From contig NZ_SCML01000002.1 of NCBI RefSeq assembly GCF_005503365.1, positions 124,001-188,000 on the forward strand: 64,000 nt of DNA. The letters are read 5' to 3'. This stretch comes from Hydrogenophaga sp. 2FB. Its GTDB lineage: Bacteria > Pseudomonadota > Gammaproteobacteria > Burkholderiales > Burkholderiaceae_C. Made by a program: the position numbers and the translations under genes. Positions 52,426 to 61,023 of this stretch are shown here, in pieces. The notes under the pieces were generated by a model. It worked only from the letters and a program-made list of their open reading frames with translations. It was not told the DNA's origin and ran no database searches. Every line of letters begins with the position of its first letter. The stretch's first letter is position 1.

Positions 52426-53361
52426 ATGAGCAAACTTGCCCAACTCCAATCCAGCATCCTCTTTCAGGTTGCAGGCGATGAAGCCCTGAAGAGCCAGGTC
52501 AGCGATGGCGCGCGCAGGCTCGCTGCGGGTGCTGCGCTGGTTGTTGCCGCCATCATGGCTGCCCCCGGTTCCGCTCATGCTCAGAACAGCCCGGTCTCGC
52601 CCGGCAACTGCACGAGCTTTGGCAGCGCGATCGGCGGCCTTCTGGGCGGCATCGCTGGTGGCGACTCCTGGGACAAGCGCGCGCTGGGCGCCGCTGTTGG
52701 CGCATTTGGCGGCGGTGCGATCGGCTACGGTATCTGCAATGCCGCTGCCGAGAAGGCCGAGAAAGCCAAGAACCCGCCGGTTCAAGTCCAGCCTCAACCC
52801 ACCAACCAGGGCAATCTCGGTTACCCGCAGGTGATCCTGCAGCCGCACCAAGGCTCTGCCCACACGCCCGTTGGCGTGCAGCCTGCCGGCGCGGTGCGAT
52901 CGATGCCGATTGGTGATTTCAAAGGCCGTTTGATTTCTCAGTTCGATGAAGCCGGAAAGAGCCATCGCGCAGAAATGGTGGCGCTGTCTGTCGTTGAAAA
53001 AAACAAGCTGGACGCCTGGGGCAACGGTGTCCTGAGCAAAAAGAAAGCATTCTCTGATGCGGTGATTGCAAGTGCTGAGGGTCACGGTAGCGCCGATGCG
53101 GTGAATGCCGCCCGTGCGTCGTTCGAGGCCGATCGAAAGGCGTTCTCTGCCGTAGTGGCCAAGTTCGGCACCGGCGCGCCGAACGTGGCGCCTCGCGATG
53201 TGGAAAGCCAGCTTGTGCTTTCGGCCTCGATCCTGGAGGTCCCCACCTACCGCACCGTGACGATGCCTCAGTTGGCGAGCGCTGATCTGAACCTGAGGGC
53301 GTCGACCAAGCCCGTGGTGCTGGATGCGTCCGCGACCTCGAGCTTTCGGGCGAGCGCTTGA
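52426..53361 (+). CDS. Glycine-zipper envelope protein
   Basis: A 311-residue protein. After a hydrophobic front (ARRLAAGAALVVAAIMAAPGSAHA, likely a signal with cleavage at AHA), residues 60-105 form a glycine-zipper (GSAIGGLLGGIAGGDSWDKR and GAAVGAFGGGAIGYGI), as in 17-kDa-antigen-type envelope proteins. The rest is proline/glutamine-rich and then helical. It is an envelope component of unknown role. Its stop overlaps the start of the next gene (TGATG). Confidence 0.82.
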   Translation: MSKLAQLQSSILFQVAGDEALKSQVSDGARRLAAGAALVVAAIMAAPGSAHAQNSPVSPGNCTSFGSAIGGLLGGIAGGDSWDKRALGAAVGAFGGGAIGYGICNAAAEKAEKAKNPPVQVQPQPTNQGNLGYPQVILQPHQGSAHTPVGVQPAGAVRSMPIGDFKGRLISQFDEAGKSHRAEMVALSVVEKNKLDAWGNGVLSKKKAFSDAVIASAEGHGSADAVNAARASFEADRKAFSAVVAKFGTGAPNVAPRDVESQLVLSASILEVPTYRTVTMPQLASADLNLRASTKPVVLDASATSSFRASA

Positions 53362-53786
53362 TGAACTCGCTCCATCATTTCTGGGGCCTCTACGTGGTGG
53401 TGATGGAGCAGCTCGACCTTTTGCACGCATTTGCGCTGTTGAAGCTCCAAACCTGGACGTTCAGCGATACGCTGCAGTGGGCGGGTGCCGTCACAGGCCT
53501 TGCAGGCGCCTACCTACTTGCCCTGAATGCCTCCATCTCCAAATGGGGCTGGTTCGGCTTTCTCGGCGCCAACCTTTTCATCGGCAGCTATGCCTACGTG
53601 ACGGGCGCCAATGGGCTTCTGGTCCAGCAGATCGGCTTCACCGGCACGAGCATTCTGGGTATCTGGCGATCGAATTTCTCGTGGACCATGTCCATGAAGC
53701 GAGCCCTGGAAGCTCGGAGATCGAAGGAATTCCGTGGCATGGGCAACGCGAGCAGGCCGCACGTCAGCAAAATTGAGCTACTCTGA
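53361..53786 (+). CDS. PnuC-like small membrane protein
   Basis: ATG 53361 overlaps the previous stop. The 141 residues include three membrane segments (about 37-55, 60-80 and 85-105; e.g. AGAYLLALNASISKWGWFGF and LLVQQIGFTGTSILGIWRS). The block is like small PnuC-related proteins of plasmids and phages; without a full PnuC fold, transport is uncertain. It lies after the glycine-zipper gene. Confidence 0.72.
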   Translation: MNSLHHFWGLYVVVMEQLDLLHAFALLKLQTWTFSDTLQWAGAVTGLAGAYLLALNASISKWGWFGFLGANLFIGSYAYVTGANGLLVQQIGFTGTSILGIWRSNFSWTMSMKRALEARRSKEFRGMGNASRPHVSKIELL

Positions 53787-53793
53787 GGTCTGC

Positions 53794-54492
53794 ATGAAAA
53801 CACGAAGGAAGAGCTATTCGCGACCTCGGGACAACCAGCGCTCGAAGGTCTACGCCTGGGAACGACTGGCATCAAAAACCCTTGTCCGGATGCTGAACGG
53901 CGAGCGCGGTGTTCGCCGGCTGGACGTTCCCGAATTTGACACGCTCGATCAATGTCAGGCTTTTCTGAATCCGATCTGGTCTGCTGAACGCGGCCGGTAT
54001 GGACGAGCCCGAGTCCCGGCGCCTGAAATCGCCCGCCCCAACCGAGGTCAGCGCAGTGCGCTTGCCCATGATGATCATCGGATCACGCTCCCTCGATGGT
54101 CTCGCGGCCGATGGGTTGTGCTGCATGAGGCCGCACACCGGCTCGGCCCCGTTGACGAAGCGCACGGGCCACGATTTGTTGGGATCCTCATCGGATTGCT
54201 GGTTCGACATGCCGGGTATGACGCCAATGAGTTGATGGCCTTGGCCGATGAGATGAATGTGAACTACCACGTGAGGTCGATCGGCCTGGTGCCCATCGAG
54301 ACCATGTCCCAAAAGCTGGCCAGGCTGCTTCCAACGACCGAGATGGACGCCGCATTTGAGCTCGATGTGTCCTGGCGCCAGGTGCGCGGGGCATCACTTC
54401 CGTTGATCCGAGCAGGCATTGCCAGGTGGGTCCGGGACAAGTTGCTGCCGATTGAACGCGGTGGCCACGAATGCGTGGCGATGCCTGCCTGA
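53794..54492 (+). CDS. HExxH metalloprotease-like protein (TIGR04338-like)
   Basis: A 232-residue protein with HEAAH at 111-115 and HGPRF at 124-128, i.e. a zinc site followed by H-G-x-x-F, the pattern of the SprT/TIGR04338-type metallohydrolases. These act in the cytoplasm, often on protein-DNA or toxin substrates; target unknown. ATG 53794 follows the previous stop by 7 bases. It has no basic tail. Confidence 0.82.
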   Translation: MKTRRKSYSRPRDNQRSKVYAWERLASKTLVRMLNGERGVRRLDVPEFDTLDQCQAFLNPIWSAERGRYGRARVPAPEIARPNRGQRSALAHDDHRITLPRWSRGRWVVLHEAAHRLGPVDEAHGPRFVGILIGLLVRHAGYDANELMALADEMNVNYHVRSIGLVPIETMSQKLARLLPTTEMDAAFELDVSWRQVRGASLPLIRAGIARWVRDKLLPIERGGHECVAMPA

Positions 54493-54501
54493 GCATGCGC
54501 C

Positions 54502-54780
54502 ATGAGGGTTTGTGATGCCGCCGAGGCGGTTCTGCGCGAGCACGAGCAGCCCTCGATCATGTACGGCGATGAGTGGCTTGCCCACCAGGTCGCCAAAATG
54601 CTCCAGTGGGAGCTTGAAGGGCCGCGGACAACCAGGCGCGTGCTGGCTGCATTGTCACGAACTCCAGGTCCTCTCTTGAAGACCCTCGTGAGAATGCCCA
54701 GCGATTGCTGCGCTCGTGGCCAGGCTGCTCTATGCTTTGAACTTCATGTGCCGAGACCAAAAGATGAGCAAGCGACCTGA
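54502..54780 (+). CDS. Small winged-helix-like protein, 92 residues
   Basis: The frame starts MRVCDAAEAVLREHEQPS 9 bases after the previous stop. DEWLAHQVAKMLQWEL and TTRRVLAALSRTPGPLLKT look like two helices and a wing of a small DNA-binding domain. That reading is by eye. It overlaps the next gene by 17 bases, so one of the two ends could be wrong. Confidence 0.55.
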   Translation: MRVCDAAEAVLREHEQPSIMYGDEWLAHQVAKMLQWELEGPRTTRRVLAALSRTPGPLLKTLVRMPSDCCARGQAALCFELHVPRPKDEQAT

Positions 54781-55018
54781 GCCACTTCCAACCGACGAAA
54801 CGTTCTCCTCCGCCACATTGGAGCGAAACAGGCGAATGGGCTTTGTGACCGAATCCGGTGTGGTCTACGAAGAGGGCCTTGCCAACAGTTCGGGAATGCG
54901 CTTCGTGCTGCTTCGCGAAGCCTCGACCACCCCGGAAATGCTCGCACAGGCTGTTCGCCAGCTGCGCGCTGAGCGCGACGTTGTTGGGAAGATTCTGGTC
55001 GCAGAAATCCTGGGGTGA
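54764..55018 (+). CDS. Small unknown protein, 84 residues
   Basis: ATG 54764 (MSKRPEPLPTDETFSS), 84 residues with ATLERNRRMGFVTESGVVYE and a helical end (PEMLAQAVRQLRAERDVVGK). It lies inside the plus-strand operon before the SRAP-like gene. No family was recognised. Confidence 0.65.
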   Translation: MSKRPEPLPTDETFSSATLERNRRMGFVTESGVVYEEGLANSSGMRFVLLREASTTPEMLAQAVRQLRAERDVVGKILVAEILG

Positions 55019-55089
55019 CAGGCCAGACGTGGGCGATGAAAATGGCTGATGCTGGCGGTTGAACAGCATCCATTTTCCTGGGGGCCCGA

Positions 55090-56013
55090 ATGTGCTATTC
55101 CGCTCTGGTCTGGTCAGACTACAAACGATACGTCCGTGAATTCGGAGCTCACCTGGACATCCGCGAATTCGTCGATCTCTACGTTCGCCGACTGGGGAAT
55201 CCCAAAATCAAAGTGCCCAAGGGGATGGATGATGCGTTCCGGCATCCCCATGGTGATGGCGAAGTTCGCATCAAGTCTGCGATCGATGAGTTCAATGCTG
55301 CCCAGGCCAAAGTCATCGAGGAAGACCTGTTCAAGCAGAAGAAGCGGCTGGCCGACGCGGAACGCGCGCTGCTGACGAAGGTCACGAAAAAGGCCACAGA
55401 AGACCAGCGCATCTCGACCGACAAAATCGACAAGGGCCTGAGGCGTCTGCGCGATTTGACGCGGACTGACGCACGGGATCGGGACAGCAGGATCTTCCCA
55501 GGCGTGTGGGCGCCAGTCATGGTGATGGAAGAGGGCAAGCGCGTCATCAAACCCATGCGCTACCAATGCCGGCCTGCTGGAAAGCCGGCCTTCTACGATC
55601 AGAAGTTCCCCGGACTCTACAACGCAAGGCTCGACAACCTCCAGAAGTTCTGGCGCGGCCAGTTTGGTGTCACCCACGGGCTGATGGTTGTGGACATGTT
55701 CTACGAGAACGTTGACCGGCCTGGCGGCAGTGTCGTCCTTGAGTTCCACCCTGAGCCTGCGCATCCGATGTTGATCGCATGCCTGTGGTCGCACTGGAAA
55801 GGGCCAGGGGAGCCGGATCTGCTGTCCTTTGCTGCCATCACCGATGAGCCGCCCGAAGAGGTGGCGGCCGCCGGCCATGACCGGTGCATCGTCTCTATCA
55901 AGCCGGAACACGTGGAGGCTTGGCTGAATCCCGATCCCGCGCGGCTTGAGGAGCAGCTGAGCATTCTGGCGGACCCGGTTCGACCCTTCTACGAGCACCG
56001 GCTGGCTGCTTGA
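55090..56013 (+). CDS. SRAP/HMCES-type abasic-site protein
   Basis: A 307-residue protein of the SOS-response-associated peptidase (YedK/HMCES) family, which traps abasic sites in single-stranded DNA. Cys2 follows the start Met (MCYSALVWSD), the catalytic Cys. YNARLDNL carries the conserved Asn/Arg, FYENVD an acidic residue, and AGHDRCIVSI the conserved His region. It lacks a basic tail. It is the last gene of the plus-strand operon and could protect element DNA during transfer or replication. Confidence 0.9.
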   Translation: MCYSALVWSDYKRYVREFGAHLDIREFVDLYVRRLGNPKIKVPKGMDDAFRHPHGDGEVRIKSAIDEFNAAQAKVIEEDLFKQKKRLADAERALLTKVTKKATEDQRISTDKIDKGLRRLRDLTRTDARDRDSRIFPGVWAPVMVMEEGKRVIKPMRYQCRPAGKPAFYDQKFPGLYNARLDNLQKFWRGQFGVTHGLMVVDMFYENVDRPGGSVVLEFHPEPAHPMLIACLWSHWKGPGEPDLLSFAAITDEPPEEVAAAGHDRCIVSIKPEHVEAWLNPDPARLEEQLSILADPVRPFYEHRLAA

Positions 56014-56047
56014 TGTCCTGATCCCGCCAGGGCCGCGGCCAAAACCC

Positions 56048-56413
56048 TTATGCGGGTACTTCGACCCAGTACGGCCGCCAGGCTCTCACGGTTTTTCCAG
56101 AGACGCTGGTCGCAACTGGCGTGAATCTGCGCTGGAACTTGCGTCCGTCGTACTCAACCACGTCGCGGCTGCCTGCATTCGGGAACTGTCGATCGAGCAC
56201 CTTGAATAGCTTTTCCTCCTCGGTGAGCTCCAGAACTCCCGCGGCCTTCAACTTCGTTTCGAGATCGTGCACGAGGACTTTTGCGTCGGCGATCGCTGCC
56301 TTGTACTTGTCGGGGTTGTTGCCATCGTAGTTATCCCAGCGCTCCAGGACCTCCTTGAGTTTTGTGCGGGCAACTTCAAGATCCTCGATGGTGGGTTGAT
56401 TTTCAGCGCTCAT
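56048..56413 (-). CDS. Unknown 121-residue protein
   Basis: A helical front (IEDLEVARTKLKEVLERW) is followed by a basic beta-rich end (KFQRRFTPVATSVSGKTVRAW). ATG 56413 follows a TATAAG box by 6 bases, so its message may be leaderless. It converges with the SRAP gene and lies back to back with hipB. No family was recognised. Confidence 0.75.
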   Translation of the reverse strand: MSAENQPTIEDLEVARTKLKEVLERWDNYDGNNPDKYKAAIADAKVLVHDLETKLKAAGVLELTEEEKLFKVLDRQFPNAGSRDVVEYDGRKFQRRFTPVATSVSGKTVRAWRPYWVEVPA

Positions 56414-56472
56414 GAAACTCTTATAAAACCGATGAAAATTGACTCTATCACGTTTATATGCGACATTTGGCC

Positions 56473-56805
56473 ATGGCTAAAGGCTCGGATTCCCATTTGA
56501 TCCCATTCGAGGTCACCGCCGCCCTTCGAGCGCTTGGTGAGCAGATCTCGCGTGCCCGCCGTGCACGTGGGGACACACAGGCGGTGGCCGGTGAGCGATG
56601 TGGGCTTCACTCACAGACTGTAGCCCGCATTGAGCAAGGGGACCCGGCAGTGAGCATTGCCAAGGTCTTCACCCTGATGACGCTCTATGACATGGGGGCC
56701 AGGCTGTTCGAGCTGTCCAAGAGCGACGAGGCAACCGACATCTTGATGCGTCGCCATCTTCCCAAGCGCGGAGCCGCGACGCGAACGCCAAAAGGATCCG
56801 AATGA
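56473..56805 (+). CDS. hipB: HipB-like HTH antitoxin
   Basis: A 110-residue protein. A Cro/CI-type helix-turn-helix spans about residues 22-60 (DTQAVAGERCGLHSQTVARIEQGDP), then a dimerisation end. It overlaps the hipA-like gene (ATGA), the usual order of hipBA pairs. ATG 56473 is used; an in-frame ATG at 56458 lies upstream. A TTGACT lies 28 bases upstream. Confidence 0.85.
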   Translation: MAKGSDSHLIPFEVTAALRALGEQISRARRARGDTQAVAGERCGLHSQTVARIEQGDPAVSIAKVFTLMTLYDMGARLFELSKSDEATDILMRRHLPKRGAATRTPKGSE

Positions 56806-58214
56806 GAACCACAGCCATTGAGCGCCGCGAGAAGGAGATTGACAGCAAGCTTCGGGTGCACGCCTGGACGCCATCGGGTTTCATCACGGCCGGGGTTCTC
56901 GAGCTGGAAGAGGATGGGGAGAGCATCTCGGCCTCTTTTGCCTACGACCCTGGCTACCTGACGGACCCGCGCAGCTTTCCGCTCGACCCGATCAACATGC
57001 CGCTGGGCAAGACGCTTTTCGCGAGCACTTCCCAGTTCGTGCGCGTGGGCGCCATCTTTGACGCGGCACCTGATGCCTGGGGTCGCAGGGTGGTGCAGGC
57101 GCAGCTCCCCGAGGAGGCGCGCCAGCGTGTCTTTCGCGGCGCCTTCCTGCGCGGCGCCGACGGCATCGGCGGCCTGGTGCTCACCCCAAACGCTGCGACA
57201 GGCGAGATCGACCTCGATGAGATCGTGGCCCAGAGCCTGGCAGAACGCCCCGGCACGTCCCAGCTCGAAAAGGCCTCCAGGGCCGCTTTGAAGTTCGAGG
57301 AGGGGGCTGAGCTCACCGATGAGATGAAGGACATGCTGGGGGGCAGCTGGACGATCGGTGGCGCCCGCCCCAAGGCCATCCTGCGAGATGAGTCGCCAGG
57401 CGCCTTGCCCGGGTGCTCCGTGATCGCCAAGTTCCAGTCGCGAAACGACACCATTGAGCGCAACCGGCTGGAGATCGCCACGCTGCGCATGGCCGCCGAC
57501 ATGGGCTTCACAACCCCTGGCCACCGCCTCGAGGAGCTGGCCAACGGCCAGACGGTGCTGGTGCTTGATCGGTTCGATCGACACGCCGTTGACGGGAAGA
57601 TGCGCCGCCGGCACTACGTGAGCGCGATGTCCCTTGCCTCGTATGAGCCCCAGAGCAAGTTCCTGAACTCGACGATGGACAAGGCCATCCTGAGCTGGAG
57701 CAAGCTGCTCGATATCACCTCGCGCATTTGCACAAGCCCTGCGGCGTCAAGGGTCCAGATGTTCGGTCGCCTGTGCCTGAACGCCGCGCTGCAGAACACC
57801 GATGACCACCTGAAGAACTTCGGCTTCCTGAAAAGCCCCGGTTCCCCGATGCACTACGAGATCGCACCGGTGTTCGATGTCAGTCCCCAAGGTGCGCAGC
57901 GGCATTACCTGAATTGCCTTGACCGTGGACAGGTTTACACGCTCCATGAGGCCATGGGCAGCGCACGTGGACTGGGCATTGCCAAGGGGGCCGCGCAAGA
58001 CGTCGAGGATTCGATCATGCAGGTGCTCCAGCACAGGGCCCGCTACTTCGAAGAAGCTGGCCTCAATGCCGCAGACGCCGCCAAGGTCGAGGACTGGGTG
58101 ATGTCCGGACTCGGAAATCACTACACCGGAAAGACTTGGCAGCCGGCGAAGACTGCTGGCCTGGGGTCGGCCGGACCTCAGGCTGGATCGGGTACTTCGA
58201 GTCCGTCGATGTGA
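56802..58214 (+). CDS. hipA: HipA-like serine/threonine kinase toxin
   Basis: A 470-residue protein. SWTIGGARPK (182-191) is the Gly-rich loop, K210 in VIAK the ATP lysine, LVLDRFDR (254-260) and NTDDHLKNF (332-340) the catalytic and Mg loops, PVFDV (356-360) the DFG-equivalent. This is the HipA fold, which phosphorylates a translation factor such as GltX in known cases. Its N-terminal 170 residues differ from short HipA. With hipB it forms a toxin-antitoxin unit. Confidence 0.88.
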   Translation: MRTTAIERREKEIDSKLRVHAWTPSGFITAGVLELEEDGESISASFAYDPGYLTDPRSFPLDPINMPLGKTLFASTSQFVRVGAIFDAAPDAWGRRVVQAQLPEEARQRVFRGAFLRGADGIGGLVLTPNAATGEIDLDEIVAQSLAERPGTSQLEKASRAALKFEEGAELTDEMKDMLGGSWTIGGARPKAILRDESPGALPGCSVIAKFQSRNDTIERNRLEIATLRMAADMGFTTPGHRLEELANGQTVLVLDRFDRHAVDGKMRRRHYVSAMSLASYEPQSKFLNSTMDKAILSWSKLLDITSRICTSPAASRVQMFGRLCLNAALQNTDDHLKNFGFLKSPGSPMHYEIAPVFDVSPQGAQRHYLNCLDRGQVYTLHEAMGSARGLGIAKGAAQDVEDSIMQVLQHRARYFEEAGLNAADAAKVEDWVMSGLGNHYTGKTWQPAKTAGLGSAGPQAGSGTSSPSM

Positions 58215-58265
58215 AGTTGCGGTGTGCCATTCACCATCAGGGCGCTCGGACTGATTCTGGATGGC

Positions 58266-58928
58266 CTAGGCTTTCCCGTAGACCGCCTCACACACGGCGC
58301 GGCACATGCTGACGTCGAACCGGTCTTTGTCATCGCGGATCCCGGTTTCCATGTCGATCCAGTATCGAGCGGCACGCTGGCCGATGACGGCAACTGCGTC
58401 AGCCACGTTCTCCGGCCGCAAGCCGCCAGCGAAACCGCAGAAGGTGGTGTGCACGGCAACAGGCCAATCGCTCGGCACGACGCCGCGCCCACCGCTGGCA
58501 TCAAACAGCACGTCGACGGATGCCACTTGAGGGAATTCACCGCGGCATTGCAAGATGGCGCGCAGGTTTCGCCTGGCTGCCCAGTCGCCTATCTGTGAGG
58601 GCTGGACTTTCGGGTCGGCCGTGTTGATCTGCGCTCGCTGGAATCCTCGAAGAAGGTGTTCGTGCCGAGACTTGCCGGTGTCGATGACCTCGCGCGCATC
58701 GTCTCCGCAAAGGTGTGCGGCATACCTAAGCTTCGGCAGCAATTCTTCGGCGTGCCGCTGGATCGTCTGGACTGAAGGGTAGCGCGGATCCAGGCCCTGG
58801 CGCTTCGGCGAGAAGAGGAACCCCCACTCGATGCGCCCTTCGTAGTCGTTGGAAAGCCGCTCCATAGCGGCCGGATCGGTGTCGTCATCCACGCCGGTGA
58901 AGGTGATGAATTCAGGTTTGTTGCTCAT
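58266..58928 (-). CDS. TrpF-like TIM-barrel protein
   Basis: A 220-residue protein with the phosphoribosylanthranilate-isomerase layout: HLCGDD early, DASGGRGVVPSDWP, FAGGLRPENVADAV and YWIDMETGIRDDKDRFDVSMC. These are the phosphate-binding and acid/base blocks. A tryptophan-pathway role is unlikely because no trp gene lies near; a mobile version with another sugar-phosphate substrate is more plausible. It is a one-gene unit from promoter copy 21. Confidence 0.83.
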   Translation of the reverse strand: MSNKPEFITFTGVDDDTDPAAMERLSNDYEGRIEWGFLFSPKRQGLDPRYPSVQTIQRHAEELLPKLRYAAHLCGDDAREVIDTGKSRHEHLLRGFQRAQINTADPKVQPSQIGDWAARRNLRAILQCRGEFPQVASVDVLFDASGGRGVVPSDWPVAVHTTFCGFAGGLRPENVADAVAVIGQRAARYWIDMETGIRDDKDRFDVSMCRAVCEAVYGKA

Positions 58929-58958
58929 GGTTTTGGCTCCTTTGCGGTATATCGTCAG

Positions 58959-58975
58959 ATGCCTACAAGATATAG
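58959..58975 (-). promoter_or_regulatory. Promoter-like repeated motif (copy 21)
   Basis: Minus-strand core CTATATCTTGTAGGCAT, 30 bases before the TrpF-like gene. Its right half equals that of copy 13. Confidence 0.65.
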
Positions 58976-59098
58976 AATACGCAGCATCAAAACAAGCCGC
59001 CTGCTCGCATCAACTCGCAGACGCTACCTGCGATCGAGACGGCCTCGTTTGCTCCACCTCTTCAGACACATCCCAATCTGCAATCCGAAGGCAAAGCC

Positions 59099-59296
59099 AT
59101 GACGACTGAAGTCACGTTCGAACCGCATGAAGTCATGGATTGGGTGCCGATGAATCCGCCGCACTGGTGGACAGCTGCTGGCGCTTTTGTCATCGCGGAT
59201 CGCCATCTCCCCGATGGAACGAGGCAGCACATGATTCGAGGCCCAGCTCAACCTGGGCTGGTCATCGCCAACGCCCAGGTCATCAGTGAGATCTAG
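59099..59296 (+). CDS. Small unknown protein, 65 residues
   Basis: ATG 59099 (MTTEVTFEPHEVMDWVPM). It is Trp/Pro-rich in the middle (NPPHWWTAAGAFVIAD). It precedes the GIY-YIG-like gene by 35 bases and is divergent from the TrpF-like gene. No family was recognised. Confidence 0.6.
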   Translation: MTTEVTFEPHEVMDWVPMNPPHWWTAAGAFVIADRHLPDGTRQHMIRGPAQPGLVIANAQVISEI

Positions 59297-59331
59297 TCGT
59301 CACCTTTCTCATCCCGAAAAAGGCGCCTCCG

Positions 59332-60258
59332 ATGACATCGCACATCTATATTCTTGCGCACAAATCAGAGCCTAGATTCAAGATTGGGAAAGCCAACAAT
59401 ATCTTCCATCGAGCTCGCAGCATAGGGCTAGATGAATTTGACTTGAAAGCCTCGATTGCTATTGAGGCAGCCACCGAGAAGGCGGCGCTCGATATTGAAA
59501 AATCACTTCATCGACTTTTTGTCAAATGGCGCTTGAAGAGTGAGCTGGTATCCGCTGATCAGGGCGGTGCAACAGAGTGGTTTGATGAGGCTTGTCGTTC
59601 CAGACTTGAGGGATTCATTGAAAGCAATCTTGATCTCTTGGGGTTGAGAATTCTTCGTGATCTTCAGATTGTGCCGCCAGATCTCAAGAACAAGAAAGAC
59701 GAACGTCAGGAAAAGCTAATAGAGAAAGAGAAGCGGCGAGCCGCACGTGCTGAGCAGAAATTACATGCCGAAGAACATCGGATCAAGAAGCTTGTAGTCA
59801 ATGCGCCATTGGTTGCCGCCAAGTGCAATGAAAGACTTCGGCAACTTTTGGACTCGTCGACCTTTGCGTTTGTCTCGGTAAATGATGAGGGTATGGGTAC
59901 GAGACTTTACTTCCATGTTCGCGAAAGTAGGGATGGATCCAAGCATATCAAAGCGCTTGAGAGAGCTGAAAGGGACTCGATACAAGGACGTTTGGGATCT
60001 AGAAGTCTCTTTCCAAGTAGTGGTTGGAAGGGGGTCGGGGACTGGACGATATTTTTTCTTGATATTCCGTTTCTATCAGCAAGGTTACACACGGGAGGAG
60101 ACAGGGAAGACTCAATTCTGGAGCATAACTTTCAACCTTTTCGCATGCTTCTTGATTCACTCTCAACCATGGATGACGCCATTGACCAGGGATTGATCCC
60201 TGAGAAGGCTATGAAGCTCTTTAATGCTGGGCGGCCCCGTTCGCAAGGGGATGGGTGA
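59332..60258 (+). CDS. GIY-YIG/T5orf172-like protein, AT-richer than neighbours
   Basis: A 308-residue protein. Residues 4-32 (HIYILAHKSEPRFKIGKANN, then HRARSIG) and a following Glu and H-x-x-F fit the GIY-YIG superfamily branch called T5orf172. Residues 120-150 are a charged coiled coil (KNKKDERQEKLIEKEKRRAAR). The last 130 residues are beta-rich. Codon use is clearly AT-richer than the flanks, so it was probably acquired separately. DNA nicking is possible, not shown. Confidence 0.8.
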   Translation: MTSHIYILAHKSEPRFKIGKANNIFHRARSIGLDEFDLKASIAIEAATEKAALDIEKSLHRLFVKWRLKSELVSADQGGATEWFDEACRSRLEGFIESNLDLLGLRILRDLQIVPPDLKNKKDERQEKLIEKEKRRAARAEQKLHAEEHRIKKLVVNAPLVAAKCNERLRQLLDSSTFAFVSVNDEGMGTRLYFHVRESRDGSKHIKALERAERDSIQGRLGSRSLFPSSGWKGVGDWTIFFLDIPFLSARLHTGGDREDSILEHNFQPFRMLLDSLSTMDDAIDQGLIPEKAMKLFNAGRPRSQGDG

Positions 60259-60324
60259 AGGTTCGAATTTGGCCGCACTTAGCTTGCAAACCAGTATTTG
60301 GGGGATCACCATCTGTTAACAGGC

Positions 60325-60355
60325 TAAAGGCGATATTTCAGATAGTCGCTTTTTT
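60325..60355 (+). terminator. Probable terminator after the GIY-YIG-like gene
   Basis: AAAGGCGATAT pairs imperfectly (one bulge) with ATAGTCGCTTT, followed by a run of six Ts on the plus strand. It overlaps the stop of the ERCC4 gene on the other strand. Confidence 0.5.
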
Positions 60356-61006
60356 GGTCACCCGGAACTTGGTCGGCGACTGATCTAGAGCCGTGGCAAT
60401 AGCTACCGCCGTCTTCGGCCCCACGCCATTGCATTGGGCGAGCTCGTGGATGGACGCTGCAAACACAGCTCGCGCGCTCCCGAAGTGCCCCAAGAGCTTC
60501 CTGGCCATCTCCGGGCCCACGCCAGGTAGGCCGCTGACCAGGTACTGAGCCTGGGCACCATCAGGCTTGTCCTTGGGCTTCAAAACGCGTGTTGCGACCT
60601 CGTAGCCCAGTCCGTTGACCTGGTGGTGGTGAAGCCGGGCGAGCAGCCGAGCGGTGCCGAGCTGGTTGGGGCTGGAGAAGACGGAGAGCCCCCAGAACAC
60701 GGACAAGGCCGAGATCGCACCGGGCATGGCATCGGGGTGCATGTCGTTGGGGAGATCGAGCAGATTGCCCTCGATGAGGATCGCAGGGCGCTCGCTGGCC
60801 TGGGCGATGAGTTCAGCCTGCTCGAATAGGCGGCCGTCCAAGATCGACTTGGCGAGATCGGTGATGCTCTTGCGCTCGATGAGGAACTCGCCGACGTGGA
60901 AGTCGCCTGCAGCCATTTCCTGCATCTCGAACTCGACACCCAGCTCACGCAGGTGCACGGGAATTCGGCTGTTGGTCTCGCGAGAGTCGACGATGAATGA
61001 AGTCAT
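60338..61006 (-). CDS. ERCC4 (XPF/MUS81-like) nuclease
   Basis: A 222-residue structure-specific nuclease. VDSRE (6-10) and ERKSITD (44-50) are the D...ERK-x-x-x-D catalytic motif; LAKSILDGRLFEQ follows as in XPF. The C-terminal half has two helix-hairpin-helix units (LPGVGPEMARKLL and CNGVGPKTA). It would cut flap or branched DNA during repair or recombination. It ends in VTKKATI. It is in the operon with the ATP-grasp gene. Confidence 0.93.
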   Translation of the reverse strand: MTSFIVDSRETNSRIPVHLRELGVEFEMQEMAAGDFHVGEFLIERKSITDLAKSILDGRLFEQAELIAQASERPAILIEGNLLDLPNDMHPDAMPGAISALSVFWGLSVFSSPNQLGTARLLARLHHHQVNGLGYEVATRVLKPKDKPDGAQAQYLVSGLPGVGPEMARKLLGHFGSARAVFAASIHELAQCNGVGPKTAVAIATALDQSPTKFRVTKKATI

Positions 61007-61023
61007 GAGGAAACCCTCTGGAA

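Noticed and set aside
51901..53430. 509-codon minus-strand frame opposite the glycine-zipper gene
   Set aside because: Arg/Gly/His-rich shadow of the plus-strand genes 51817-53361, which have promoter, signal peptide and overlapping starts.
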